Positions 34,648 through 41,444 of a stretch of DNA of 64,000 nucleotides are shown piece after piece. This stretch comes from Roseibium litorale (lineage in GTDB: Bacteria; Pseudomonadota; Alphaproteobacteria; Rhizobiales; Stappiaceae). Under the pieces are notes generated by a model, which made no database searches, was not told where the DNA came from, and saw only the letters and a list, made by a program, of their open reading frames with translations. Position 1 is the stretch's first letter. Every line of letters starts with the position of its first letter. A program made the translations under genes and the position numbers. The stretch spans positions 1 to 64,000 of the forward strand of contig NZ_JACYXI010000001.1 in the NCBI RefSeq assembly GCF_014842915.1. The letters run 5' to 3'.

Positions 34648-35602
34648 GGGTCTCTCGTATGGAATGGTCTTGATCGGGTTCAGCGCGGCGGGCCGTCTGG
34701 CGGCCAAGCCAGGTGCGCCAGATTTCCCGGACACACGCCCTGGCGGACCGGGCGCTCATGACCGGTTCGATCCGGCCTTCCGGCGTGATGTGGAATCCGA
34801 GCCTGCGGCGGGCAAGTGCCCGCGCCGTGAAGAAGGTGAAGGTGACGCCAAGAAGCGTTCCTGCAATCACGTCGGACGGATAGTGGGCCCCTACAAAGCA
34901 GCGGCTGAAAGCCACCCAGAAAGCAGCGACCAGGATCAGCCAGCGCCAGGACGGGAAGATAAGCGCGAGCGCCGCGGCAAGAGCCCCGACAGTGGTCGAG
35001 TGCCCCGACGGGAAACTGGTGTAGCTGCCGTGGAAGGCGAAGAAGTCGAATTCAACAGGCCCAACCTGCTCATAGAGCTTCGGGCGCGCGCGCCCGAGCG
35101 TCCACTTCAGGATCACCGACAGGATGCCGCTGGCCGCAACGGTGAAGAAGATGAAGCCGCAGTAGGTAAAGGCCGCGCCAGCCGCCATGCGCAACCGGAA
35201 GCGCCACCTAGCCGTTTCCTGGGCAAGCAGCGCCAGACAGACGATGCCCGTGGACCACAAGATCCAATGCGCCTTGCCCACGTCCGTGAAGGTCGCGAAC
35301 GTGTTGAGATAGGCGGCTGGCAGCGAGCGGATCCAAGGATAGGTCGGGATATCGAGAACCACGACAGCAACGCCGACCGTGAACAGAAGAACCGCCAGGA
35401 TGTCTTGAGGCCTTTGTCCCGGACGCAAGGGATCCCGGAACCGCTGGGCACGCTCTGCCCGTCCGGCGATGAGCTGCCGCACCTGGCGGAAATTCCCGTC
35501 CATCCGGCCGGCTATGCGCTTCAGCTTCGCTTGCAATCCGGTTTCGCTCATAAATTCCAGCCAAATCTCAGGTCTTGCGTTCAGGACTTCAGACGGCTTC
35601 AC
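34628..35602 (-). CDS. PAP2-family membrane phosphatase (LpxE/lipid phosphatase-like)
   Basis: A 324-residue integral membrane phosphatase. The three PAP2 motifs are present: KWTLGRARP, PSGHSTTVG and SRCFVGAHYPSDVIAG, spread over residues ~165-275. Family members remove phosphates from lipid A (LpxE/F) or undecaprenyl pyrophosphate. The GTG start overlaps the upstream stop codon (GTGA, 35602-35599), showing coupling with the GT39 gene; context favours lipid A remodelling. Confidence 0.88.
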   Translation of the reverse strand: MKPSEVLNARPEIWLEFMSETGLQAKLKRIAGRMDGNFRQVRQLIAGRAERAQRFRDPLRPGQRPQDILAVLLFTVGVAVVVLDIPTYPWIRSLPAAYLNTFATFTDVGKAHWILWSTGIVCLALLAQETARWRFRLRMAAGAAFTYCGFIFFTVAASGILSVILKWTLGRARPKLYEQVGPVEFDFFAFHGSYTSFPSGHSTTVGALAAALALIFPSWRWLILVAAFWVAFSRCFVGAHYPSDVIAGTLLGVTFTFFTARALARRRLGFHITPEGRIEPVMSARSARACVREIWRTWLGRQTARRAEPDQDHSIRETHDQQPQ

Positions 35603-37302
35603 GGGCGGACATAAAGTCCGATATCCATCCGTTTTCCGCCATTGATATTGAGGCCGTCTACTCTCTTTCGCAGCTCAGGCACAACCCCGTTCGCATTTGC
35701 GGCTTCAAGAAACGCCTGTTCCTGACGGCTTTCGACGACAGCAATGCGGCAAGCGCTGGCTTTCTCAGGAGTTATCCCCGCATTTGACTTGCCTGCAAGG
35801 AAGCTTGCCGCCTCCTCTGGGCTGACAAGAGCCGTCTGGGTTCCCTGAAGAAAAATGAAGCTTGGCTCATTGAACCCGGCAGAGGCGACAGCAGGATCCG
35901 GGCAAGTGGCACTTTCCGAAATGGCAGCCGTCAGGCGCGGGCTGATCCAGATGGTCTTCAAGGCTGGTCCGGTGAAGCCCCAGACACCAATGGTCAGGAC
36001 AACAGAGGCCGCAATGGCCAGAGGCACGCCGTCAAGCGGACGCCCCTGCACCAGCCGGGAAGCGCTGCCAAGCGCCAGAAGTGCCCCGAAGACCGCCAGC
36101 ACCGCACCGGGAGGCGACGGCCAGTCTCCGAGATAGAGCGGACCGGCGAAACTCGCGGCGGCCAGAGCCACCGCTGGAATAGCCAGAAGAATGGCCGCGA
36201 CCCAGCGCAGAACGCCATTGGCCTGACGTCCCGCCCCTTCCATCAATGCGGCACCAAGAGGCAGAGCCAGAGCTGGCATCAGCGGCATTGTGTAATGAGG
36301 CAGCTTCGTCGCAACGAGCTCGAAAACAACCCAGGACGGCAGGAACCAGGCAGCACAGAAGACCACCAGAGGGCTCGCCTTGCCTCGCCAGATAGCGCCC
36401 AGAGACAGAAGAAAAAAGGCAGGCAGCGGCCAGAACACCCCGAACATCACGGCCAGATGGGTCAGCGGCGGTGCACCATGGCCCTCCTGCCCCTGTCCGA
36501 CCTTGCCCAGAAGATCCTTGCCGACCGCCTCCTGGAAGAAGGCGCCGTCCGTGGCGATGTAGATCGCGACGAACCAGGGCAAAACAAGCGCAACGAACCA
36601 GAGCAGACCGGCAAGCGGCGCTGCCGACTTGAACCAGGCAACCTTGCGCGTCAGCACCATAATCCCGGCCACGGTGAAGCCCAGCACCATCAGCGCCACG
36701 GGGCCCTTGACCAGAACGCCAACAGCAAGTCCCGTCCAGAACAGGAAAGCCAGACCCCAGCGGCGCTCGCCGCCGCCATTCAGCCAGATGCGCGCAAGCG
36801 CCCCCTGGGCGAGCGTGATGCTGGCAAAAAGCACCGCATCGGTTTTGGCAAGACGCGCCTCGACGCCCAGAATGATGGCCGCAAGGCAGAACAGCCCGGC
36901 AATCAAGGCGGCAGGCGGGCCGGCAAAGGCCCGCGCCGTCCAATAGACAAAGAGAACCGTGAGACAGGCGGCAATCAGCGATGGAAGACGATAGACCCAC
37001 AGCGGCGCGTCCGCGCCAAAGCCGGTCATCTTAACGGCAGCGGCCTGGATCCAGTAGATGCCCACAGGTTTCTTGTGGCGGGCTTCTTCCTGAAAACGGA
37101 TATCGACATAGTTCCCGGTCTCAAGCATCTGCTTGGTTGCCTGGGTGAAGCGCGGCTCGTCCCGGTCCAGCGGCGGAATGGTCCACTGGCCCGGAATGAA
37201 GACCGCCAGCGCCAGCAGCAAAAGCAGCAAGGGCGCACTGACATCATGGGCAAAGAGACGCATCCAGAGGGGGCGGCGCACAGCGTCCATGCCTTCGCTC
37301 AT
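35599..37302 (-). CDS. family 39 glycosyltransferase (ArnT-like)
   Basis: A 567-residue membrane glycosyltransferase with about eleven helices. The N-terminal PMT/ArnT signature is clear: PPLDRDEPRFTQATKQMLETG around residue 45 with the catalytic Asp-Glu pair, then FQEEARHKKPVGIYWIQA. It uses a polyprenyl-phosphate sugar to modify a lipid, probably lipid A. First gene of the operon followed by PAP2, GT2 and LAB_N. Confidence 0.9.
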   Translation of the reverse strand: MSEGMDAVRRPLWMRLFAHDVSAPLLLLLLALAVFIPGQWTIPPLDRDEPRFTQATKQMLETGNYVDIRFQEEARHKKPVGIYWIQAAAVKMTGFGADAPLWVYRLPSLIAACLTVLFVYWTARAFAGPPAALIAGLFCLAAIILGVEARLAKTDAVLFASITLAQGALARIWLNGGGERRWGLAFLFWTGLAVGVLVKGPVALMVLGFTVAGIMVLTRKVAWFKSAAPLAGLLWFVALVLPWFVAIYIATDGAFFQEAVGKDLLGKVGQGQEGHGAPPLTHLAVMFGVFWPLPAFFLLSLGAIWRGKASPLVVFCAAWFLPSWVVFELVATKLPHYTMPLMPALALPLGAALMEGAGRQANGVLRWVAAILLAIPAVALAAASFAGPLYLGDWPSPPGAVLAVFGALLALGSASRLVQGRPLDGVPLAIAASVVLTIGVWGFTGPALKTIWISPRLTAAISESATCPDPAVASAGFNEPSFIFLQGTQTALVSPEEAASFLAGKSNAGITPEKASACRIAVVESRQEQAFLEAANANGVVPELRKRVDGLNINGGKRMDIGLYVRP

Positions 37303-37482
37303 GTCGATCAGGTTCCTGCTCTTTGCCGGCCTTGCCGGTCCGGCTTTTTCATCCTGACGGCCTTTGGCCGCATTCCGCTTTCTCCTACATGAGCCGGAGG
37401 AAAAGGGAAACAGGTGCTTGCCTGAGAGCCAGCCTTAGGTATCGTCTCAACGACGCAAGCCTATCCATTTCTTGGACCCATC

Positions 37483-38322
37483 ATGACACTGATTGCCCAG
37501 ATTACCGACCTGCATCTCCGGCCGAGCGGTCTGAACTGCTACCGGGTCAGCGATACCAACATGCGTGCCGAGCGCGCCGTCAAGGCGCTGCTGGCGCTGG
37601 AGCCGCGTCCGGATGCGGTCGTGGTAACCGGTGACCTGACAGACAACAACGATCCGCGCGAATATGCCCAGGCCCGCCGCATGCTGTCGAAGCTGCCCAT
37701 GCCGGTCTATCTCCTGCCCGGCAACCACGACCAGTCGGACGGCATGAAGGCCGCCTTTTCCGATTATCCGGGCATCCGTGATACTGCCAGTGGCAAGATC
37801 TACTACGCCGCCGACATCGGCAGCCTGCGGCTGATTGCCCTTGATTCCAACGTCCCCCGTCTGCCCCATGGCCATCTCGGCCAGGAACAGCTGGACTGGC
37901 TGGCCAAGACCCTGAGCGAAAGCGACAAGCCGACGATCCTCGCGATCCACCATCCGCCCTGTCTGACCGGCATTCCGCACATGGATGGCATTGGCCTGGC
38001 CGATGGCGAGGCGCTGGCAGAGGTTGTCCGCCCGCATGCTCATGTGGAGCGGATCATCTGCGGTCACGTGCACCGGCCGCTGGTGACGTCCTTCGCCGGC
38101 AAGATCATGACGCTTGCCCCCTCGACGGCCCACCAGCTCGTTCTGGAGTTTTCCGAAGATGCGCCGGGCCAGTTCAATTTCGAGCCGGCCGCCTATTTCA
38201 TTCACCGCTACACTCCGGCAACCGGCCTTGTCAGCCATCTTGCCTATGTGGAACAGCACCCCGGCCCCTTCCCGTTCTGGGCAGATGAAGGCGTGACCTG
38301 GCCGGGAGACGAAAAGGCATGA
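37483..38322 (+). CDS. calcineurin-like metallophosphodiesterase (CpdA/class III type)
   Basis: A 279-residue enzyme with all metal-binding blocks of class III phosphodiesterases: QITDLHL (residues 5-11), VVTGDLTD (~47-54), PGNHD (~80), AIHHPP (~155) and GHVHRP (~190). It may hydrolyse cyclic nucleotides or other phosphodiesters. It overlaps the following CAP-domain gene by four bases (ATGA). Confidence 0.88.
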   Translation: MTLIAQITDLHLRPSGLNCYRVSDTNMRAERAVKALLALEPRPDAVVVTGDLTDNNDPREYAQARRMLSKLPMPVYLLPGNHDQSDGMKAAFSDYPGIRDTASGKIYYAADIGSLRLIALDSNVPRLPHGHLGQEQLDWLAKTLSESDKPTILAIHHPPCLTGIPHMDGIGLADGEALAEVVRPHAHVERIICGHVHRPLVTSFAGKIMTLAPSTAHQLVLEFSEDAPGQFNFEPAAYFIHRYTPATGLVSHLAYVEQHPGPFPFWADEGVTWPGDEKA

Positions 38323-38873
38323 GCGGTTACGCCACGGACCGCCGCCGCTTTCTGGCCGGACTGACCGCTTCAGGCCTGCTGGCAACCAGCCTGTCGGGTT
38401 GCGGCATGCTGAACTTCAGCAAGGAGCTGGAAGAGGAAACGGTGATCACACCGGTTCCCGTTGACCAGGACGCCATGCTGGCCATGCTCAACACCTACCG
38501 GGCGCAAAAGGGCAAGGCGCCTCTGCTTCATGACCGCAGGCTCGATCTCGTCTCCGCCGATATGGCCCGTCATATCGCGGAGAAGGACAGTATGGACACC
38601 TGGGCCCACAGCCCGTTCGGTCTGTCCCAGCGGCTCGACAAGGCAGGATATGCCAATTACGCGGGCGCGGAAAACCTGGGGGCTGGATATGCCAGCCTGC
38701 AGGCCGCCTTCGCCGGCTGGCAGAAATCGCCGGACCACAACAAGAATCTGCTCAATATCTATGTCACACGCGTCGGCATTGCCCGCATGTCCCGCAACAA
38801 TGGCAAATGGCGCAATTTCTGGGTCATGACCCTGTCGCGCCCTGAAGAGGATGGCAGACCGGTTGTCCGCTAG
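38319..38873 (+). CDS. Tat-type lipoprotein with CAP (SCP/PR1) domain
   Basis: A 184-residue protein. The N terminus has a twin-arginine run (TDRRRFLAGLTASGLLATSL) immediately followed by a lipobox LSGC, so it looks like a Tat-exported lipoprotein. The rest is a CAP domain: MLAMLNTYRAQKGKAPL at the start, MARHIAEKDSMDTWAHSPFG in the middle and ENLGAGYASLQAAFAGWQKS later, with the conserved His/Glu set. The start overlaps the stop of the phosphodiesterase gene. Confidence 0.87.
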   Translation: MSGYATDRRRFLAGLTASGLLATSLSGCGMLNFSKELEEETVITPVPVDQDAMLAMLNTYRAQKGKAPLLHDRRLDLVSADMARHIAEKDSMDTWAHSPFGLSQRLDKAGYANYAGAENLGAGYASLQAAFAGWQKSPDHNKNLLNIYVTRVGIARMSRNNGKWRNFWVMTLSRPEEDGRPVVR

Positions 38874-38899
38874 ACGGATATGGCTTCGCACAGAAAAAA

Positions 38900-38920
38900 G
38901 GCGGGTCCAAAAGACCCGCC
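38900..38920 (-). terminator. rho-independent terminator for the YcaO gene
   Basis: GGCGGGTC/GACCCGCC stem with a 5-nt loop. On the minus strand it is followed by TTTTTTCTG, placing it as terminator of the minus-strand ycaO transcript. Confidence 0.7.
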
Positions 38921-38968
38921 TGAAGTGAGTTTCCAGAGACCCCGAAAGGGGCACCGGCAATCGCCAGT

Positions 38969-39012
38969 GAGAATGCCGCTCCAAAGTGGAGTATTATTCT
39001 CAAGTTTTTTCT
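38969..39012 (+). terminator. rho-independent terminator for the CAP-domain gene
   Basis: GAGAAT/ATTCTC outer and CTCC/GGAG inner stems (38969-39001), followed by AAGTTTTTTCT on the plus strand. Confidence 0.65.
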
Positions 39013-39041
39013 AGCTGCTCATTTTGCCCCTGTCAACAGCT

Positions 39042-40532
39042 CTAGAACGGGAAAGGCCGGGCAGCAAAATCGGTCTCGCTCCCGCCACCTGAAAACAGCC
39101 TGTACTTGCCGAAACGGGGCTGCCAGCTTGCCAGATCCGGCGACAGGAGTTTGACACACGGGATCCCAACGGCGGGTTCAGTCACATCAATTTCATAAAG
39201 ACGAATCCGCGCCGACAGGCAGCTCTCCAACAGGGTTCCCGGGCGGAAAACCTGCTCAGGCACCTGCTGCATGACCTCTGTGCCCTCCAGTCTCAGATCC
39301 TGTCTGATGTCGGTCTTGGCTCCATAGGCAAGAGACGGCGGCAAGGGCCTGGAGGTGCCATCCGGCTTTTTCCGGCTATCAGCCTCCCAGGCCTTGCGCG
39401 CAAACTCGTGAGACCGTTCGGCCTGGATCATTTCCCGGACAGCCCCCTCGGCTGCTGAAGCGTAGTCCAGGCGGGCGGCAGAGCCGAAGGCAGCCTCCAG
39501 GCCCCCTTCCCCATGAGAAAGCGCCACAACAACATGGGCGTCAAAGTCGCAATCCAGGGTCAGGACCCAGGTGGTGCGGGCACGTGCCTGCAGAAATTCA
39601 GCAGCCTCTCCTCCTAAAACCTGTGACCAAATCCGGTCAGGAAGCCGGGTTATCCCCAGGCGGTTGTACCAGGCACGGGCAACGGCATCACGTTCCACAA
39701 GCTCCAGGAGCGCCCGCTGCCGCGCCCCGTCCAGATCCCTCCAGACAGCAGCTCCAACCGTCGAGCCAAGACCCAGACCGGCGAAAGGCGAGCTTCGATC
39801 CGTTTCGACAAAGACACCGCAGGCAGGCACGCTGACCGGCTGGCCGGTCGCCAGATCCCGGCCCGGCAAGCGGTCATCCGACAAGCCATTCCAGTTGATC
39901 CGGCCGTCTGCGCCACCCGCCGCGGCGAAGAAGGGGCGCGCGGCTGCGAGCGCGGCCTCCTGCTGTGCGCTGAAGCCCAGCACCTCGCCGAGGGCCGGCT
40001 CATTGTCACGACCGGATCGCGCCATAACCCGGAAGTCTTCAGGATGCCTCCGCAAAAGCGTAGCTCTTTCCGCGAGTTCCCCGAGGCAGGAAAGCACGGC
40101 TCCCGCACGATCACGCCCCTGCCCGCCACTGACCACCGACCTCATGGCCGCGTCCGGCACCCCCGTCAGCTGTGCTCCGGCTCCCGGAAAGGCTGCCATC
40201 AGCACGAACGGCCCAGCCTCGCGGGAGATATCGAACAGCTCCGGTCGCAGAGCATCCAGCAGCGGCGCAAAAAGTTGCAGAGCCTGCAGATCGAAAGGCG
40301 GCACCAGCTCAAATCCCGCATCACCCTGCCGCGCGCAGCCCCACTCCAGAAGCTGTTTGACAGCACGCAGAAGACCCGCACTGGCCTCTATTCCGTCTTC
40401 AGGACTGCCCTGTTTCCTCAAGGACTGAACCAGCTGCCCATATGCCCCCAAAATGCATTCTCCCTTGTCCACACCCCGCAACAATCCAGGATTGTACAGC
40501 GTGTTAAGCATCATTAACTTGTTGATTTTCAT
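39042..40532 (-). CDS. stand-alone YcaO-family protein, likely RiPP (TOMM-type) modifying enzyme
   Basis: A 496-residue protein. The YcaO ATP-binding helices are recognisable: SCLGELAERATLLR (~residues 148-161) and RALLELVERDAVARAWY (~273-289), with the AVGIPCVKLLSPDL block near the C terminus, which ends RPFPF. YcaO enzymes use ATP to convert Cys/Ser/Thr in peptides to azolines or to make thioamides/amidines. The first ~130 residues (rich in helices, with two Cys in GECILG and EWGCAR) match no family I know and could bind a leader peptide. No E1-like partner, dehydrogenase or transporter gene is adjacent. No good Shine-Dalgarno sequence is seen; starts at 40514 or 40511 are possible. Confidence 0.82.
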   Translation of the reverse strand: MKINKLMMLNTLYNPGLLRGVDKGECILGAYGQLVQSLRKQGSPEDGIEASAGLLRAVKQLLEWGCARQGDAGFELVPPFDLQALQLFAPLLDALRPELFDISREAGPFVLMAAFPGAGAQLTGVPDAAMRSVVSGGQGRDRAGAVLSCLGELAERATLLRRHPEDFRVMARSGRDNEPALGEVLGFSAQQEAALAAARPFFAAAGGADGRINWNGLSDDRLPGRDLATGQPVSVPACGVFVETDRSSPFAGLGLGSTVGAAVWRDLDGARQRALLELVERDAVARAWYNRLGITRLPDRIWSQVLGGEAAEFLQARARTTWVLTLDCDFDAHVVVALSHGEGGLEAAFGSAARLDYASAAEGAVREMIQAERSHEFARKAWEADSRKKPDGTSRPLPPSLAYGAKTDIRQDLRLEGTEVMQQVPEQVFRPGTLLESCLSARIRLYEIDVTEPAVGIPCVKLLSPDLASWQPRFGKYRLFSGGGSETDFAARPFPF

Positions 40533-40700
40533 TACAACAAGTCGAAGTATTTTTAAATCGAAGCGACTAAAAATTCTGATTAAATAGAAGAATTAAAGTC
40601 AAATCGAAGAAAGTGGAAATGCATATGATGCAAAAATCAAAATGCACGACCACTAAAATCGAACAATGCCATTTTATCCTTCAAAATATGAGGTATCATC
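40533..40700. promoter_or_regulatory. AT-rich divergent promoter region with TCGAAG-type repeats
   Basis: A 168-bp, strongly AT-rich interval between the YcaO gene and the first precursor. TCGAAG or TCGAAC occurs four times in the same orientation, starting at 40542, 40558, 40604 and 40659; three copies share AAATCGAA. Direct heptamer repeats are typical operators of SARP regulators, and a SARP-type gene is part of this locus. Spacings (16, 46, 55 bp) are not the classical 11 or 22, so the link is tentative. Confidence 0.5.
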
Positions 40701-40970
40701 ATGTCTACCGCTTATTCTAACACGGAAAAGCTTGAATTTGCAGCTAAGATGGGCGCGATGATCCAGAGCACCACCGGGCGTGAAGCTCTTACGGACCGCC
40801 TGTCAGCAGACAGCGGCCTCTCCGTTCTCGCAGACACTGCAGATACAGTCCACCTGGTGGTGCCGGCCGATCTCGATGCGGAGCGCATCGCACAGGGCGA
40901 CGAAGCCTATCTGATGGAAATCGGCCGCCGCGCTCTTGGAAACTGCATGTACGACATCCTGCCGGAATGA
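40701..40970 (+). CDS. putative NHLP-like RiPP precursor 1, 89 aa
   Basis: A small protein with a helical first half and DTADTVHLVVP at residues 45-55, which matches the closing motif of nitrile-hydratase-like (NHLP) leader peptides. The 34 residues after it hold one cysteine (C82, in ALGNCMYDIL) and are the candidate core. GAGG (40690-40693) is the Shine-Dalgarno sequence. It is divergent from the YcaO gene across the repeat-containing promoter and followed by a hairpin and a paralogous gene. Identity as a precursor is inferred from these features. Confidence 0.72.
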   Translation: MSTAYSNTEKLEFAAKMGAMIQSTTGREALTDRLSADSGLSVLADTADTVHLVVPADLDAERIAQGDEAYLMEIGRRALGNCMYDILPE

Positions 40971-40982
40971 GAAGAGCGCGAT

Positions 40983-41010
40983 GGCTACGCGGGAGCTCAC
41001 CCGCGTAGCC
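40983..41010 (+). terminator. strong hairpin between the two precursor genes
   Basis: GGCTACGCGGG (40983-40993) and CCCGCGTAGCC (41000-41010) form a perfect 11-bp stem with a 6-nt loop. No T-tract follows, so it more likely stabilises the first precursor mRNA or reduces read-through than fully terminates. Confidence 0.6.
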
Positions 41011-41075
41011 ACCCTCGTTTCAAAAAAGCAGGCTTCGCCAGGCGGCGCCTGCGGCACTCCATAAGGAGAGCAAAC

Positions 41076-41444
41076 ATGGCCCGGTTCCCAGTTTATCAGA
41101 AGAATATTCTTGCGCTCGGCAGGTTGCTCGCAAACGCTGCAACGGATCCGGACGCTGAACGGCGATTGAAATCAGACCCTGCCGGGGAACTGCGGCGCGC
41201 GGGTCTGCCTGAAACAACAGTCAGCCTGTTCAATTTCAAAGTGTCCGTCACACAGACCGGCAAGGAGGAGCCTGTCGTCATCCCCTGGCGGCTCAATCAG
41301 GAGAAGCTTGCCAAGCGCGACCCGGAATATCTAACGAGCCTTGCAGACAGCCTCATGAGTGCCTGCGGCAGCATGCTTGGGAGGACCGGACCGGAAACGA
41401 CACCGGAGGATGCGGACAGCCTCAACGCAAGACAGCTCAATTGA
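41076..41444 (+). CDS. putative NHLP-like RiPP precursor 2, 122 aa
   Basis: A small protein with a leader-like helical part (ILALGRLLANAATDPDAERR, LKSDPAGELRRAGLP), a hydrophobic turn VVIP at 67-70 and a C-terminal part with a single cysteine (C97 in SLMSACGSML). Its segment 70-100 aligns with residues 55-85 of precursor 1 (pattern P-x2-L-x2-E-[KR]-[IL]-A-x2-D-x2-YL ... C). AAGGAG precedes the start. The tail has many Ser/Thr residues. The stop overlaps the convergent SARP-type gene by 8 bp. Confidence 0.7.
   Translation: MARFPVYQKNILALGRLLANAATDPDAERRLKSDPAGELRRAGLPETTVSLFNFKVSVTQTGKEEPVVIPWRLNQEKLAKRDPEYLTSLADSLMSACGSMLGRTGPETTPEDADSLNARQLN

Noticed and set aside
40619..40720. A small open frame (about 34 codons) in the AT-rich leader overlapping the start of precursor 1
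   Set aside because: Weak Shine-Dalgarno sequence and overlap in another frame with the well-supported start at 40701; could be a leader peptide, but nothing supports it.
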